Assembly (NCBI GenBank): GCA_002793115.1
Contig: PFPP01000021.1
Location: 1 to 20,953, forward strand
Source: Candidatus Kaiserbacteria bacterium CG_4_10_14_0_2_um_filter_50_16
GTDB taxonomy: Bacteria; Patescibacteriota; Minisyncoccia; Phycocordibacterales; Phycocordibacteraceae
Reading direction: 5' to 3'
DNA: 20,953 bases
Shown: piece after piece, positions 6,693-13,857 of the stretch
How positions within the stretch are numbered: the stretch's first letter is position 1
Layout of the letters: each line of letters begins with the position of its first letter
The notes under the pieces: generated by a model
Databases searched by the model: none
Seen by the model: the letters and a program-made list of their open reading frames with translations, nothing else
Told to the model about the DNA's origin: nothing
Position numbers and translations under genes: made by a program

Positions 6693-7570
6693 AACATGCC
6701 CGCTACAGCGCCATCGCCTATGAGCGGCCGGGTCCCGTATCCGATATGTTCGTGCCGCATCGTGTTCGCATATCTCTCGCTGTCGCACCACCACGGCGTA
6801 TTTCAAAATTTGTCAGTACGCTTCTGCTTCTCGTTGCCGTGCCAGCGCTCCTACACCAGGGCGGTACGTTCTCATATTTCAGCGATACCGAAGCTTCAAC
6901 CGACAACACCTTCGCCGCCGGTCAGCTCGACTTCACTGTTTCATCAGATCATTCCTCCGCGACGCTTATCGCGGGGCAGACGGACGAGATTTTTGTCATT
7001 ACTGTAACTCCTGGCGCCGGCAGCTTGCCGTTTCGATACAAAGTATCGGGTACAGAGGCTGGCAGTCCGCCGTTTTGTGCGGCGATTACTGCCTTTGGTA
7101 GAGCGCCGCTTCCATTTTCTGGTTCTGCCGCCTCAATTTCTACGGGCGATACTGATTCGCTCGTTCCATGGTCACTTATACTTACGCTCCTTGCAGGTGC
7201 GCCAGATGTTGTCGAAGGCCAGGTATGCACCCTCGATCTTACTTTTCAAGGATACCAAGATGGAGGTGTCGCGGGTACCGAGTATTACGATACCGAACAC
7301 GTCATCCTTACCCTTACAGCCGACCCGCCAGCCGATCTGCCTGTAATCGCTCCGCAGAGTGCGCTAGGTGCGTATGACCCTACGCAAGATTCAACCAATA
7401 TATCGAATGACCCACCACCATTGGAAGATGCAACGACAACTACAACCACGTTAGAAACCGAATCGGTAACCGAGCAAGAAAATGTGGCCGAGGTAGATCA
7501 ACAGGCTGATGAAAGCACCGTAACTGAAAGCAATATCGAACCACCGCAACCAGACACACTTCAAGATTAG
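6689..7570 (+). CDS. fourth protein with SipW-type leader; acidic Thr-rich tail
   Basis: The chosen start is ATG 6689, which overlaps the signal peptidase stop as ATGA; 6668 and 6743 are in-frame alternatives. About 38 basic, hydrophilic residues precede the hydrophobic stretch (about 40-56), followed by TFSYFSDTEAS and TFAAGQLDFTV, the SipW-substrate signature. The mature part does not carry the four-cysteine/DDGD pattern of the three upstream paralogues. It has two separate cysteines (PPFCAAI and GQVCTLD) and a beta-rich body. The last roughly 60 residues are low-complexity and acidic, with a Thr run and many Glu/Asp. It could be a minor, capping or anchor subunit. It ends tail-to-tail with the recombinase gene; the two stop codons overlap. 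Confidence 0.8.
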   Translation: MKHARYSAIAYERPGPVSDMFVPHRVRISLAVAPPRRISKFVSTLLLLVAVPALLHQGGTFSYFSDTEASTDNTFAAGQLDFTVSSDHSSATLIAGQTDEIFVITVTPGAGSLPFRYKVSGTEAGSPPFCAAITAFGRAPLPFSGSAASISTGDTDSLVPWSLILTLLAGAPDVVEGQVCTLDLTFQGYQDGGVAGTEYYDTEHVILTLTADPPADLPVIAPQSALGAYDPTQDSTNISNDPPPLEDATTTTTTLETESVTEQENVAEVDQQADESTVTESNIEPPQPDTLQD

Positions 7571-8487
7571 TTCCGATTTTTGCGGTGGTATTTTTTATGA
7601 ATTTCGCGCAGGTGCGCGTCGGTGATGTGGGTGTAGATCTGAGTTGTGTTGATGGAAGCGTGGCCGAGAAGCTGTTGCACCGAGCGGATATCAGCGCCAT
7701 TGCTGAGCAAGTCGGTGGCGAAGGCGTGGCGAAGCGTGTGCGGAGTAACGACACTCGTAATGCCGGCGCGCGCGACATACGACTTCAAATGCCGCTGAAC
7801 ATCGCGAGGAATGATGCGATGTAGCTTATTCGGTCTGCCATCGACGAATAATGCTTCCTCCATATCGTTTCTCGCTTTAAGATAGTCGCTCACAGTCTGC
7901 TTCGCAGTAGGAGAGATGAAGACGACACGGACATTATCTCCCTTGCCGCGCACGGATAGCTCATCGCGCGCGAGATCGATGTCGGCATCGAGCGCGCAGA
8001 GCTCGGATACGCGCAGTCCCGTCGAGAACAATAATTCAAGAATCGCAGAATCCCGCAAATATGTCCTCGCTTTTTCTGGATCTTTTTCTTTTTCAAACGC
8101 TTCTCGCGGCGCTTGCAGGAGGCGTTCCAGCTCGGCAGTAGTGATAAGGTCGATCTGGCGCTCCGGAAGCTTCGCGAGCTCTATTTTTTCCGGTGAAATG
8201 GCGGCGATGTCGCGCTTGCGCAGGAATTTTAAGAATGCACGGAGCGCGATCATATAATAATTCTGGGTACGGCGCTTCATCGAGTCAGTGCCCGTGCCGG
8301 GCTGGCGGTTTAGCCAGAGGCGGAAGTCGCGCACGTTCTGCTCGCTGACATCACTAACGTTTTTAATATGCATCTGGGCGAAGTAGCGAGTGAGATAACG
8401 ATCATAATTCTCGATCGTCTTCACCGCGCGTCCGCGCTCGATCTCTATATATTCGAGAAAGTACCGCTTTGCCACCTCGGCATTCAT
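7567..8487 (-). CDS. tyrosine recombinase, XerC/XerD family
   Basis: ATG 8487 gives 306 aa, the normal Xer length, beginning MNAEVAKRYFLEYIEIERGR. The frame is open further upstream but that extension has no family resemblance. An N-terminal SAM-like core-binding domain (about 1-95) is followed by the catalytic domain with a complete active site: R159 (TGLRVSE), K182 (GKGD), H250-x-x-R253 (HTLRHAFA), H276 (LLGHAS) and nucleophile Y285 (TQIYTH). Xer enzymes resolve chromosome dimers at dif. No second xer gene or obvious attachment site is seen here, so a housekeeping single-Xer role is likelier than a mobile-element integrase. It diverges from rpsO. Confidence 0.9.
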   Translation of the reverse strand: MNAEVAKRYFLEYIEIERGRAVKTIENYDRYLTRYFAQMHIKNVSDVSEQNVRDFRLWLNRQPGTGTDSMKRRTQNYYMIALRAFLKFLRKRDIAAISPEKIELAKLPERQIDLITTAELERLLQAPREAFEKEKDPEKARTYLRDSAILELLFSTGLRVSELCALDADIDLARDELSVRGKGDNVRVVFISPTAKQTVSDYLKARNDMEEALFVDGRPNKLHRIIPRDVQRHLKSYVARAGITSVVTPHTLRHAFATDLLSNGADIRSVQQLLGHASINTTQIYTHITDAHLREIHKKYHRKNRN

Positions 8488-8518
8488 AATGAAAAGTGTA
8501 ACACTAAAGTTCGCACAA

Positions 8519-8524
8519 TATAAT
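8519..8524 (+). promoter_or_regulatory. possible -10 element for rpsO
   Basis: TATAAT is an exact -10 hexamer 42 bases before the rpsO ATG, in the xer/rpsO divergent region. No convincing -35 lies 16-18 bases upstream, so this is tentative. Confidence 0.35.
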
Positions 8525-8566
8525 TTACAGCTTGCATAGAAAGGCAGGGCGTGGTAGGGTAGTATC

Positions 8567-8833
8567 ATGCTTACCACTAGGAAAAAGGCGATAATCATAA
8601 AAAATACCGCCCGGCACGACGCGGACACTGGCTCGCCGGATGTGCAAGTCGCGCTTCTTTCGAGGCAGATTGACGAGCTCGCGAAACATCTGAAGAAGAA
8701 CCCGAAGGATTTTCATTCACGCCACGGCCTCCTTCAGATGGTCGCCGATCGCCGATCTCATCTGCGCTACCTCGAGACGAATAACAAGCGGCGCTATAAT
8801 GCGCTTATCAAGAAACTCGGCATAAAGAAATAA
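8567..8833 (+). CDS. rpsO: 30S ribosomal protein S15
   Basis: S15 is a primary binder of 16S rRNA in the central domain and helps form the intersubunit bridge. The 88-aa product has the family length and landmarks: DTGSPDVQVALLS, the helix region QIDELAKHLKKNPKDFHSRHGL, and the basic RRSHLRYLETNNKRRYNALI near the C-terminus. The N-terminus MLTTRKKAIIIKN fits the family. It stands alone, followed by a likely intrinsic terminator, rather than with pnp or infB as in many bacteria. Confidence 0.97.
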   Translation: MLTTRKKAIIIKNTARHDADTGSPDVQVALLSRQIDELAKHLKKNPKDFHSRHGLLQMVADRRSHLRYLETNNKRRYNALIKKLGIKK

Positions 8834-8848
8834 TCGCTCTTTTTTCTG

Positions 8849-8890
8849 GTAGCATGAGAGAGTAGCTCATTGCTACATTTTATTATTTTG
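8849..8890 (+). terminator. intrinsic terminator after rpsO
   Basis: A stem pairs gtagcatgag (8849-8858) with ctcattgctac (8866-8876), with one bulged base and a 7-base loop. The T-rich stretch attttattatttt follows. It lies 15 bases after the rpsO stop. Confidence 0.65.
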
Positions 8891-8911
8891 TTTCCATAAG
8901 CATTTATTTTT

Positions 8912-9427
8912 ATGGCAGTTATAAAACATCCAGCACAACGCGTCGGGGTATTCATCGATACACAAAATCTCTATCACAGCGCGAAACATCTCTATAAGGC
9001 ACGCGTCAACTTCGGGAAAATTCTCGAAGAGGCAGTGGGCGGCCGCATCCTCGTGCGCGCCATCGCGTATGTTATCAAGACGGAGAGCGGGGAAGAGAAG
9101 AACTTCTTCGAGGCGCTTACGAAAATGGGCATCGAGACAAAAGTGAAAGATCTCCAAGTGTTCGCCGACGGCGTGAAGAAAGCCGACTGGGACGTCGGTT
9201 TGGCGGTTGATGCGGTCAAGCTTGCCCCGAAGCTCGATACCGTCGTCCTTGTTACTGGCGACGGCGATTTCGTTCCGCTCATTCAGTATCTCGATATAAA
9301 TGAGGGATGTCAGGTGGAAGTCATTTCATTCGGTAAATCTTCTTCGAGCAAACTCAAAGAAGCGGCGCACGCCTTCACCGACATGTGCGATGATCCACAG
9401 AAGTTTATCATCACCTCGCGCGCATAA
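8912..9427 (+). CDS. NYN/LabA-DUF88 domain protein (PIN-like RNase fold)
   Basis: The 171-aa product matches the NYN (LabA/DUF88) family of PIN-like nucleases. VGVFIDTQNLYH gives acidic D16 and N19, ADWDVGLAVDA gives D92, D94 and D100, and the diagnostic LVTGDGDFVPLI gives D117 and D119. These acidic clusters form the metal site in the PIN fold. The C-terminal part (VEVISFG, LKEAAHAFTDM) completes the usual domain. It sits between rpsO and a membrane protein gene, with an intrinsic terminator separating it from rpsO. Bacterial members are thought to act on RNA; the substrate is unknown. Confidence 0.88.
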   Translation: MAVIKHPAQRVGVFIDTQNLYHSAKHLYKARVNFGKILEEAVGGRILVRAIAYVIKTESGEEKNFFEALTKMGIETKVKDLQVFADGVKKADWDVGLAVDAVKLAPKLDTVVLVTGDGDFVPLIQYLDINEGCQVEVISFGKSSSSKLKEAAHAFTDMCDDPQKFIITSRA

Positions 9428-9468
9428 CCCACTACACAGTGCATCACATGCGCTATTATAGGGAATGA

Positions 9469-10653
9469 ATGGACACAAACGCACATATACCATTACAACG
9501 CACCACTCCTATTCCTTCGAAGAAAAATGAACCGGAGGAGTATATCCGCACATTCGAGAAGGATATGGCGACTCTCAAAAAAGGCGGTGTCCCCGATCTC
9601 ACCCTGTTCATAAAAGATACCCCGACACCGTCGAAGGAATCTTTTGATAGAGAGTTACCTATTATACCGATTCAAACTCCTCTTTCGATTCAACCAAAAA
9701 TTAAAATCTCCACGCCTCCACCGCCTCAGGCCCCTCTTCCCGTTCTAAGACCGAAACCGGCGCCATTACTAAAGCCAGAACCGCCGCGTATTCCGCCGCC
9801 GCCGCCAGTGGAGCCTCTTGAAACCTATGCGAACGATTTTTCGGATAAGATGAAGGAGACCCATGCTTCAACTGCGACGGTACTTGCCGCCGAACAGGAT
9901 TCGTTGAAGCAGACTCCACAGAAGATGGCGCCGCAAGAGTCTTCGCATACTAATATCTCTTATATCATCGCCGGCGTCATATTTCTTATTGCGGGCATAG
10001 TGGGCGCGTATGTCGCGTATACGTACTACGAGATACTATCGGTGCCGATTATTCTCGCCCCACACATATCGGCGCCAATATTTTTTGATGAAAGCGAACA
10101 AGTTTCGGGTGAAGGGACCGTTCTCCTGCAAGCGATTGAAGAATCAATCAGTCGTCCGATCGCGAGCGGCGCCGTCCGTCTCCTTTCTAGCGCGAGCACA
10201 ACCACTACCGACAGTATTTTCTCTCTGCTCCACACCCCAGCGCCCGACATCCTATTGCGAAATACGCAGGCCGCTGGCAGTATGGCGGGCGTCGTGTTTA
10301 CCGGAGGCGGACAGGAGAATGATGTGCAGAGCCCTTTCTTCATACTTTCCGTTTCTTCGTACAGCGGTACGTTTTCTGGCATGCTCTCGTGGGAAACGGC
10401 GATGCCGCGCGATCTTGGTGCGCTCTTTCCCGCGTATTCTTTTTCATCCTCTACGACTCCTATTTCGAACAAACAGCCTGGTTTCCGCGATGAAGTCATC
10501 AGCAACCACGATGTGCGCATATACCGCGATGCCACCGGTCGTGGCATTCTGCTCTATGGGTATTGGAATCAGAGAACACTTATTCTTGCGCGCGATCCTC
10601 TAGCGTTTAACGAAATCGTACAACGGCTTGCGACCTCGCGAGCACAATACTAG
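9469..10653 (+). CDS. proline-rich single-pass membrane protein, function unknown
   Basis: I do not recognise a family. The 394-aa product has a hydrophilic N-terminal region of about 160 residues. It contains a Pro-rich stretch (about 82-116, several runs of Pro) and a short charged segment. One clear membrane helix follows (about 164-186, ISYIIAGVIFLIAGIVGA), and then a folded domain of about 200 residues that should lie outside the cell. The external part has many Ser/Thr and beta-type segments, ending IVQRLATSRAQY. There is no cleavable signal peptide. The topology, cytoplasmic Pro-rich arm plus external domain, resembles envelope-spanning linker proteins; that is only an analogy. The DksA-like gene follows 20 bases later. 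Confidence 0.75.
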   Translation: MDTNAHIPLQRTTPIPSKKNEPEEYIRTFEKDMATLKKGGVPDLTLFIKDTPTPSKESFDRELPIIPIQTPLSIQPKIKISTPPPPQAPLPVLRPKPAPLLKPEPPRIPPPPPVEPLETYANDFSDKMKETHASTATVLAAEQDSLKQTPQKMAPQESSHTNISYIIAGVIFLIAGIVGAYVAYTYYEILSVPIILAPHISAPIFFDESEQVSGEGTVLLQAIEESISRPIASGAVRLLSSASTTTTDSIFSLLHTPAPDILLRNTQAAGSMAGVVFTGGGQENDVQSPFFILSVSSYSGTFSGMLSWETAMPRDLGALFPAYSFSSSTTPISNKQPGFRDEVISNHDVRIYRDATGRGILLYGYWNQRTLILARDPLAFNEIVQRLATSRAQY

Positions 10654-10673
10654 CCATCTGCTATCATACCCGC

Positions 10674-11021
10674 ATGAAAACCGAGAGCATTAAGAAAAAA
10701 CTTGAAGCTGAGAAGGCCAAGCTAGAGTCGGAGATGGGAAGCGTCGGCCGCAGGAACCCCGGCGTTCCGAATGACTGGGAACCGGTGCCATCAGACATCG
10801 GTACCGAGTCGGATATCGTTGATCAAGCCGATGTTGTTATTGGTCACGAGAGCAACGCCGCCATTCTGGCGGATCTTGAAGCGCGTTATGACACCATCAT
10901 TGCGGCACTCTCGAGAATAGCGAAGAAAACCTACGGGATATGCGAAGTGTGCGGCAAAAAAATAGAAGAAGCGCGTCTTGAAGTTGATCCGGCCGCGACG
11001 GCATGCGTCGAACATTTATAG
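10674..11021 (+). CDS. DksA/TraR-family C4-type zinc-finger protein (C3H variant)
   Basis: The small 115-aa protein has an N-terminal coiled-coil-like helix (KKKLEAEKAKLESEMG). An acidic linker with SDIGTESDIVDQADV and a second helix (about 60-83) follow. The C-terminal finger is C90-E-V-C93, then 17 residues, C111, with H114 where the fourth cysteine normally lies. This matches the DksA/TraR/YteA group, which modulate RNA polymerase through its secondary channel. The acidic tip of the coiled coil used by DksA is not obvious. Its stop is 4 bases before the comM-like start, suggesting co-transcription. Confidence 0.85.
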   Translation: MKTESIKKKLEAEKAKLESEMGSVGRRNPGVPNDWEPVPSDIGTESDIVDQADVVIGHESNAAILADLEARYDTIIAALSRIAKKTYGICEVCGKKIEEARLEVDPAATACVEHL

Positions 11022-11025
11022 TACG

Positions 11026-12558
11026 ATGGCTGGCGCATTGCCGAAGCACGGATATGCGAAGACGCTCGCCGCGCAACCGGTCGGTTCGGGTGCGGAACTT
11101 GTTAGCGTCGAAGCCGATCTGACACGCGGATTGCATAACTTCTCGGTTGTCGGCCTTGCTGATAAAGCAGTAGAGGAAGCGCGCGATCGAATCAGCGCTG
11201 CGATACGCCATTCCGGCTACAAGCCACCGAAGCAACAGAATAAACGTATCGTTCTTTCGCTCTCGCCCGCAGATTTAAAAAAAGAAGGTTCGCACTACGA
11301 CCTCGCACTCGCACTCGCCTATCTTATTGCCGCCGGCGATCTACTTCCACTGTCCGAGGAAACGCTTCTCATCGGTGAACTCGCGCTTGACGGAACATTA
11401 CGAGGAGTGCACGGTGTTCTCCCGCAAGTGCTCGCCGCCAAGCGGCACGGAACAAAAACAATTTTCGTCCCGCCGGGGAATTCTCGCGAGGCGCTCCTGG
11501 CCGATGGTGTCGCTATTTATGCGCCGCATTCACTCGCGGAACTTCTGCAACATTTGAAAGGGGAGAAGCCATTGCCACGCCTTGTGCGCGATCGCCGCGT
11601 AAAGCCGCCGCCGCCCGCACTCGACCTCGCTGATGTAAAAGGGCAGGAGAGCGCAAAACGCGCGCTCGAGATAGCCGCCGCCGGCCGGCATAATATCGTC
11701 TTTTACGGCCCGCCGGGTACCGGTAAGACGATGCTCGCCCGCGCGCTCGCGGGCATTCTCCCGCCGCTTACCGACGACGATATGCTTGAGGTAACGGCGA
11801 TACATTCGACCGCAGGACTTCTGAAAGAAGGCGAGGCAGTCTATTGGCCTCCGTTCCGGGCGCCGCACCATTCCATCTCGCATGTAGCGATTGTTGGCGG
11901 AGGCACCTTCCCGAGGGCGGGCGAGGTGACACTCGCACACAAAGGAGTCCTTTTCCTCGATGAATTCCCCGAGTTCGAGTCGCGCTCACTCGAGGCATTA
12001 CGGCAACCGCTCGAAGATCGCACCGTCACCGTCTCGCGCGCTCGTGCGACGGTAACTTTTCCGGCTGATTGTATGATTGTCGCCGCAATGAACCCAGCAG
12101 ACACTATTTCGAATGACGCACGCGTTGCTCTGCGCGCCGCAGCGAAGCAGGCGCGTCGTATCTCGCGGCCTATTGTCGACCGCCTCGATCTCTGGATAGA
12201 AGTGCCGCTCGTTCCGCACGATACGCTAGCGAGACTTTCAACCGGCGAACCATCCGAGCAGGTGCGAAAGCGCGTCATCGCGGCGCGCGCACGAGCCGAG
12301 AAACGCACGGGCAAACGCGGCGCTACGAACGCCATGCTCTCGGGAAGGGAGCTTGACGAAAAGAGCGGGTTTACGACTGTCGCGAAGGAGACACTCACCA
12401 GCGCCGCAGCGCGCCTCAATCTCTCGCCGCGGTCTTATCACCGCACGATGCGCGTCGCGCGCACCATCGCAGATCTCGCCGGCGCCGACACAGTTACGCC
12501 GGCCTTCGTGCACGAAGCGCTTCAGTATCGCCCTCGCGGGTTGTTTGGATTTGAGTAA
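11026..12558 (+). CDS. comM: ComM/YifB-family AAA+ ATPase (Mg-chelatase-like)
   Basis: ATG 11026 (510 aa) is chosen because it follows the preceding gene by 4 bases and gives the family N-terminus, MAGALPKHGYAKTLAAQPVG. An N-terminal ChlI-like domain (about 18-170) contains VVGLADKAVEEARDRI and LKKEGSHYDLALALAYL. The AAA+ module has Walker A GPPGTGKT (228-235) and Walker B GVLFLDEFPEF (307-317). The C-terminal Mg-chelatase-type helical domain ends RPRGLFGFE. ComM in Vibrio is a hexameric helicase that drives branch migration during integration of imported DNA. Homologues are widespread in this lineage, consistent with DNA uptake. The length is typical. Confidence 0.92.
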   Translation: MAGALPKHGYAKTLAAQPVGSGAELVSVEADLTRGLHNFSVVGLADKAVEEARDRISAAIRHSGYKPPKQQNKRIVLSLSPADLKKEGSHYDLALALAYLIAAGDLLPLSEETLLIGELALDGTLRGVHGVLPQVLAAKRHGTKTIFVPPGNSREALLADGVAIYAPHSLAELLQHLKGEKPLPRLVRDRRVKPPPPALDLADVKGQESAKRALEIAAAGRHNIVFYGPPGTGKTMLARALAGILPPLTDDDMLEVTAIHSTAGLLKEGEAVYWPPFRAPHHSISHVAIVGGGTFPRAGEVTLAHKGVLFLDEFPEFESRSLEALRQPLEDRTVTVSRARATVTFPADCMIVAAMNPADTISNDARVALRAAAKQARRISRPIVDRLDLWIEVPLVPHDTLARLSTGEPSEQVRKRVIAARARAEKRTGKRGATNAMLSGRELDEKSGFTTVAKETLTSAAARLNLSPRSYHRTMRVARTIADLAGADTVTPAFVHEALQYRPRGLFGFE

Positions 12559-12591
12559 CACATTCAATTTTTAAACATTTAAATCTTTGTC

Positions 12592-12625
12592 GACACGACG
12601 TGTCAACAGTAGTGTCAACAGTATC
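12592..12625. repeat. short tandem repeat and hairpin between comM and the LysM gene
   Basis: gacac (12592-12596) and gtgtc (12600-12604) form a small hairpin. It overlaps a tandem 12-mer, gtgtcaacagta, at 12600-12611 and 12612-12623. The genes on both sides end here, so a promoter role is unlikely. Confidence 0.45.
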
Positions 12626-12633
12626 AACGAAAC

Positions 12634-13665
12634 CTACTGAGGAGAACAGACGCTACCAATGGCACACATACGAAATGGATTCGCCGCACCGCGGACTTCG
12701 AAGTGGAGATGCGCGCCGGTCGAGCGACCGGTTGCACCAACATAGCCAATAACATGGCCCGACAAAACGGATTGTCCGGAAGAGACGATCGCATACTTCA
12801 TATGCGCATAGAGCGTTTGTGTGCCGTTATCGTGTGTGATGACGACATAGTTGCCGTAGCCACCATTCCAGCCGCCGTTATTGCGCGCAATTATGACCGT
12901 GCCGTTCGAGGAGGCATGGATCGGTGTGCCGCGTGCCGCGCCGATATCCACTCCGTTCCACCCGTGAACGCCCTGCGTGATTATGCCGCCCGGAATCGGA
13001 TTGCTATAATATCCGTTTTGTACGGAGCCGCTACCGCCTCGATATGGTTCACGAACAATGTTCGAAGATCCGGAAGAAATTACGCTTGATACGGGAGCAA
13101 TTTCACCGCCCGGGATGATAATGGTTGAACCGATGGCGAGCTGCGCAACTGTGTCGATGCCGTTGTACTGGGCTATTTCATTCACGTCGGCGTTATACTT
13201 CTTCGCAATAGACTTGAGCGTATCACCTTTAACGATGACGCGCTCGACGCCGGACACCGGCAGAATGATGAGTGTGTCGCCCGGATGCACATCACGCACG
13301 TTGCGTAGATCATTTGCCCATATAATAGTATTCACTGACACATTGAACATATCCGCTATTTCTGAGAGCGTATCGCCGTTGCGCACGACATATATCGAGA
13401 TTCGGTCAGGCGACGCCGCTTCTACTAGATCAGCAATGGTGCCAGATGGACCGGCATAGGCGAGAAGCGCCTTTCCACCGCTCATTTGAATATCGCCAAA
13501 ACCCTTATTTGGGTTCGGATCGAAGTTGATGGATGCCCGCAGTACCGGTGTCGTTGAATCTGAGATAGAAACGCTCACTGCCGCATCCGCGTTCGTCGAA
13601 AACGGCCAGAACGCATGCGCGCGGCTCGACAGAAGTGTTGCAGTACACACGATGACTGCACACAT
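12634..13665 (-). CDS. exported LysM-LysM-M23 (lysostaphin-type) cell-wall protein
   Basis: The domain order is a leader ending SSRAHA, a linker, then LysM 1 (about 91-136, YVVRNGDTLSEIADMF...HPGDTLIIL). LysM 2 (about 142-185, VIVKGDTLKSIAKKYN...IGSTIIIP) and an M23 domain (about 224-330) follow. LysM binds glycan strands and M23 enzymes cut peptide crosslinks. In the M23 domain D240, H288 and H319-L-H321 are present. The first zinc ligand of the HxxxD motif is replaced by Trp (W236-N-G-V-D240), so activity is doubtful, and the protein may regulate another hydrolase, as degenerate LytM proteins do. ATG 13665 gives a leader without N-terminal positive charge; an ATC at 13695 would give a conventional one. 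It is divergent from uvrD. Confidence 0.9.
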   Translation of the reverse strand: MCAVIVCTATLLSSRAHAFWPFSTNADAAVSVSISDSTTPVLRASINFDPNPNKGFGDIQMSGGKALLAYAGPSGTIADLVEAASPDRISIYVVRNGDTLSEIADMFNVSVNTIIWANDLRNVRDVHPGDTLIILPVSGVERVIVKGDTLKSIAKKYNADVNEIAQYNGIDTVAQLAIGSTIIIPGGEIAPVSSVISSGSSNIVREPYRGGSGSVQNGYYSNPIPGGIITQGVHGWNGVDIGAARGTPIHASSNGTVIIARNNGGWNGGYGNYVVITHDNGTQTLYAHMKYAIVSSGQSVLSGHVIGYVGATGRSTGAHLHFEVRGAANPFRMCAIGSVCSPQ

Positions 13666-13733
13666 TACTATGAGAAATTGTTGATTGAATTTGATAGGTA
13701 AACGGTGGAGTTCAGTGGGGCTTTCGAATACAA

Positions 13734-13766
13734 GAATAGCTTACATACTACGTATGTAAGCTATTC
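13734..13766. repeat. 15-bp perfect inverted repeat between divergent LysM-M23 and uvrD-like genes
   Basis: gaatagcttacatac (13734-13748) and gtatgtaagctattc (13752-13766) are perfect complements around a 3-base centre. The site is about 70 bases upstream of the LysM-M23 ATG and 90 upstream of the helicase start. No T-tract follows on the plus strand. A regulatory operator for the divergent pair, or a transcription-blocking hairpin, are both possible. Confidence 0.6.
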
Positions 13767-13857
13767 CTTGGATACTTCCGTGCAGACTACAATGAGAAGT
13801 ATAGCCGAGTGAGCAGAAGAGTCAATCGATCTTCTCGATACCTGTGGAGAACGGTTT

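Noticed and set aside
7567..8487. Phage or mobile-element integrase
   Set aside because: The protein is a standard Xer-length recombinase between ordinary genes, with no attachment repeats, tRNA target or phage genes nearby.
12592..12625. Tandem 12-mer as a regulatory operator
   Set aside because: It lies between the 3' ends of two convergent genes and has only two full copies, so a promoter role is unlikely.
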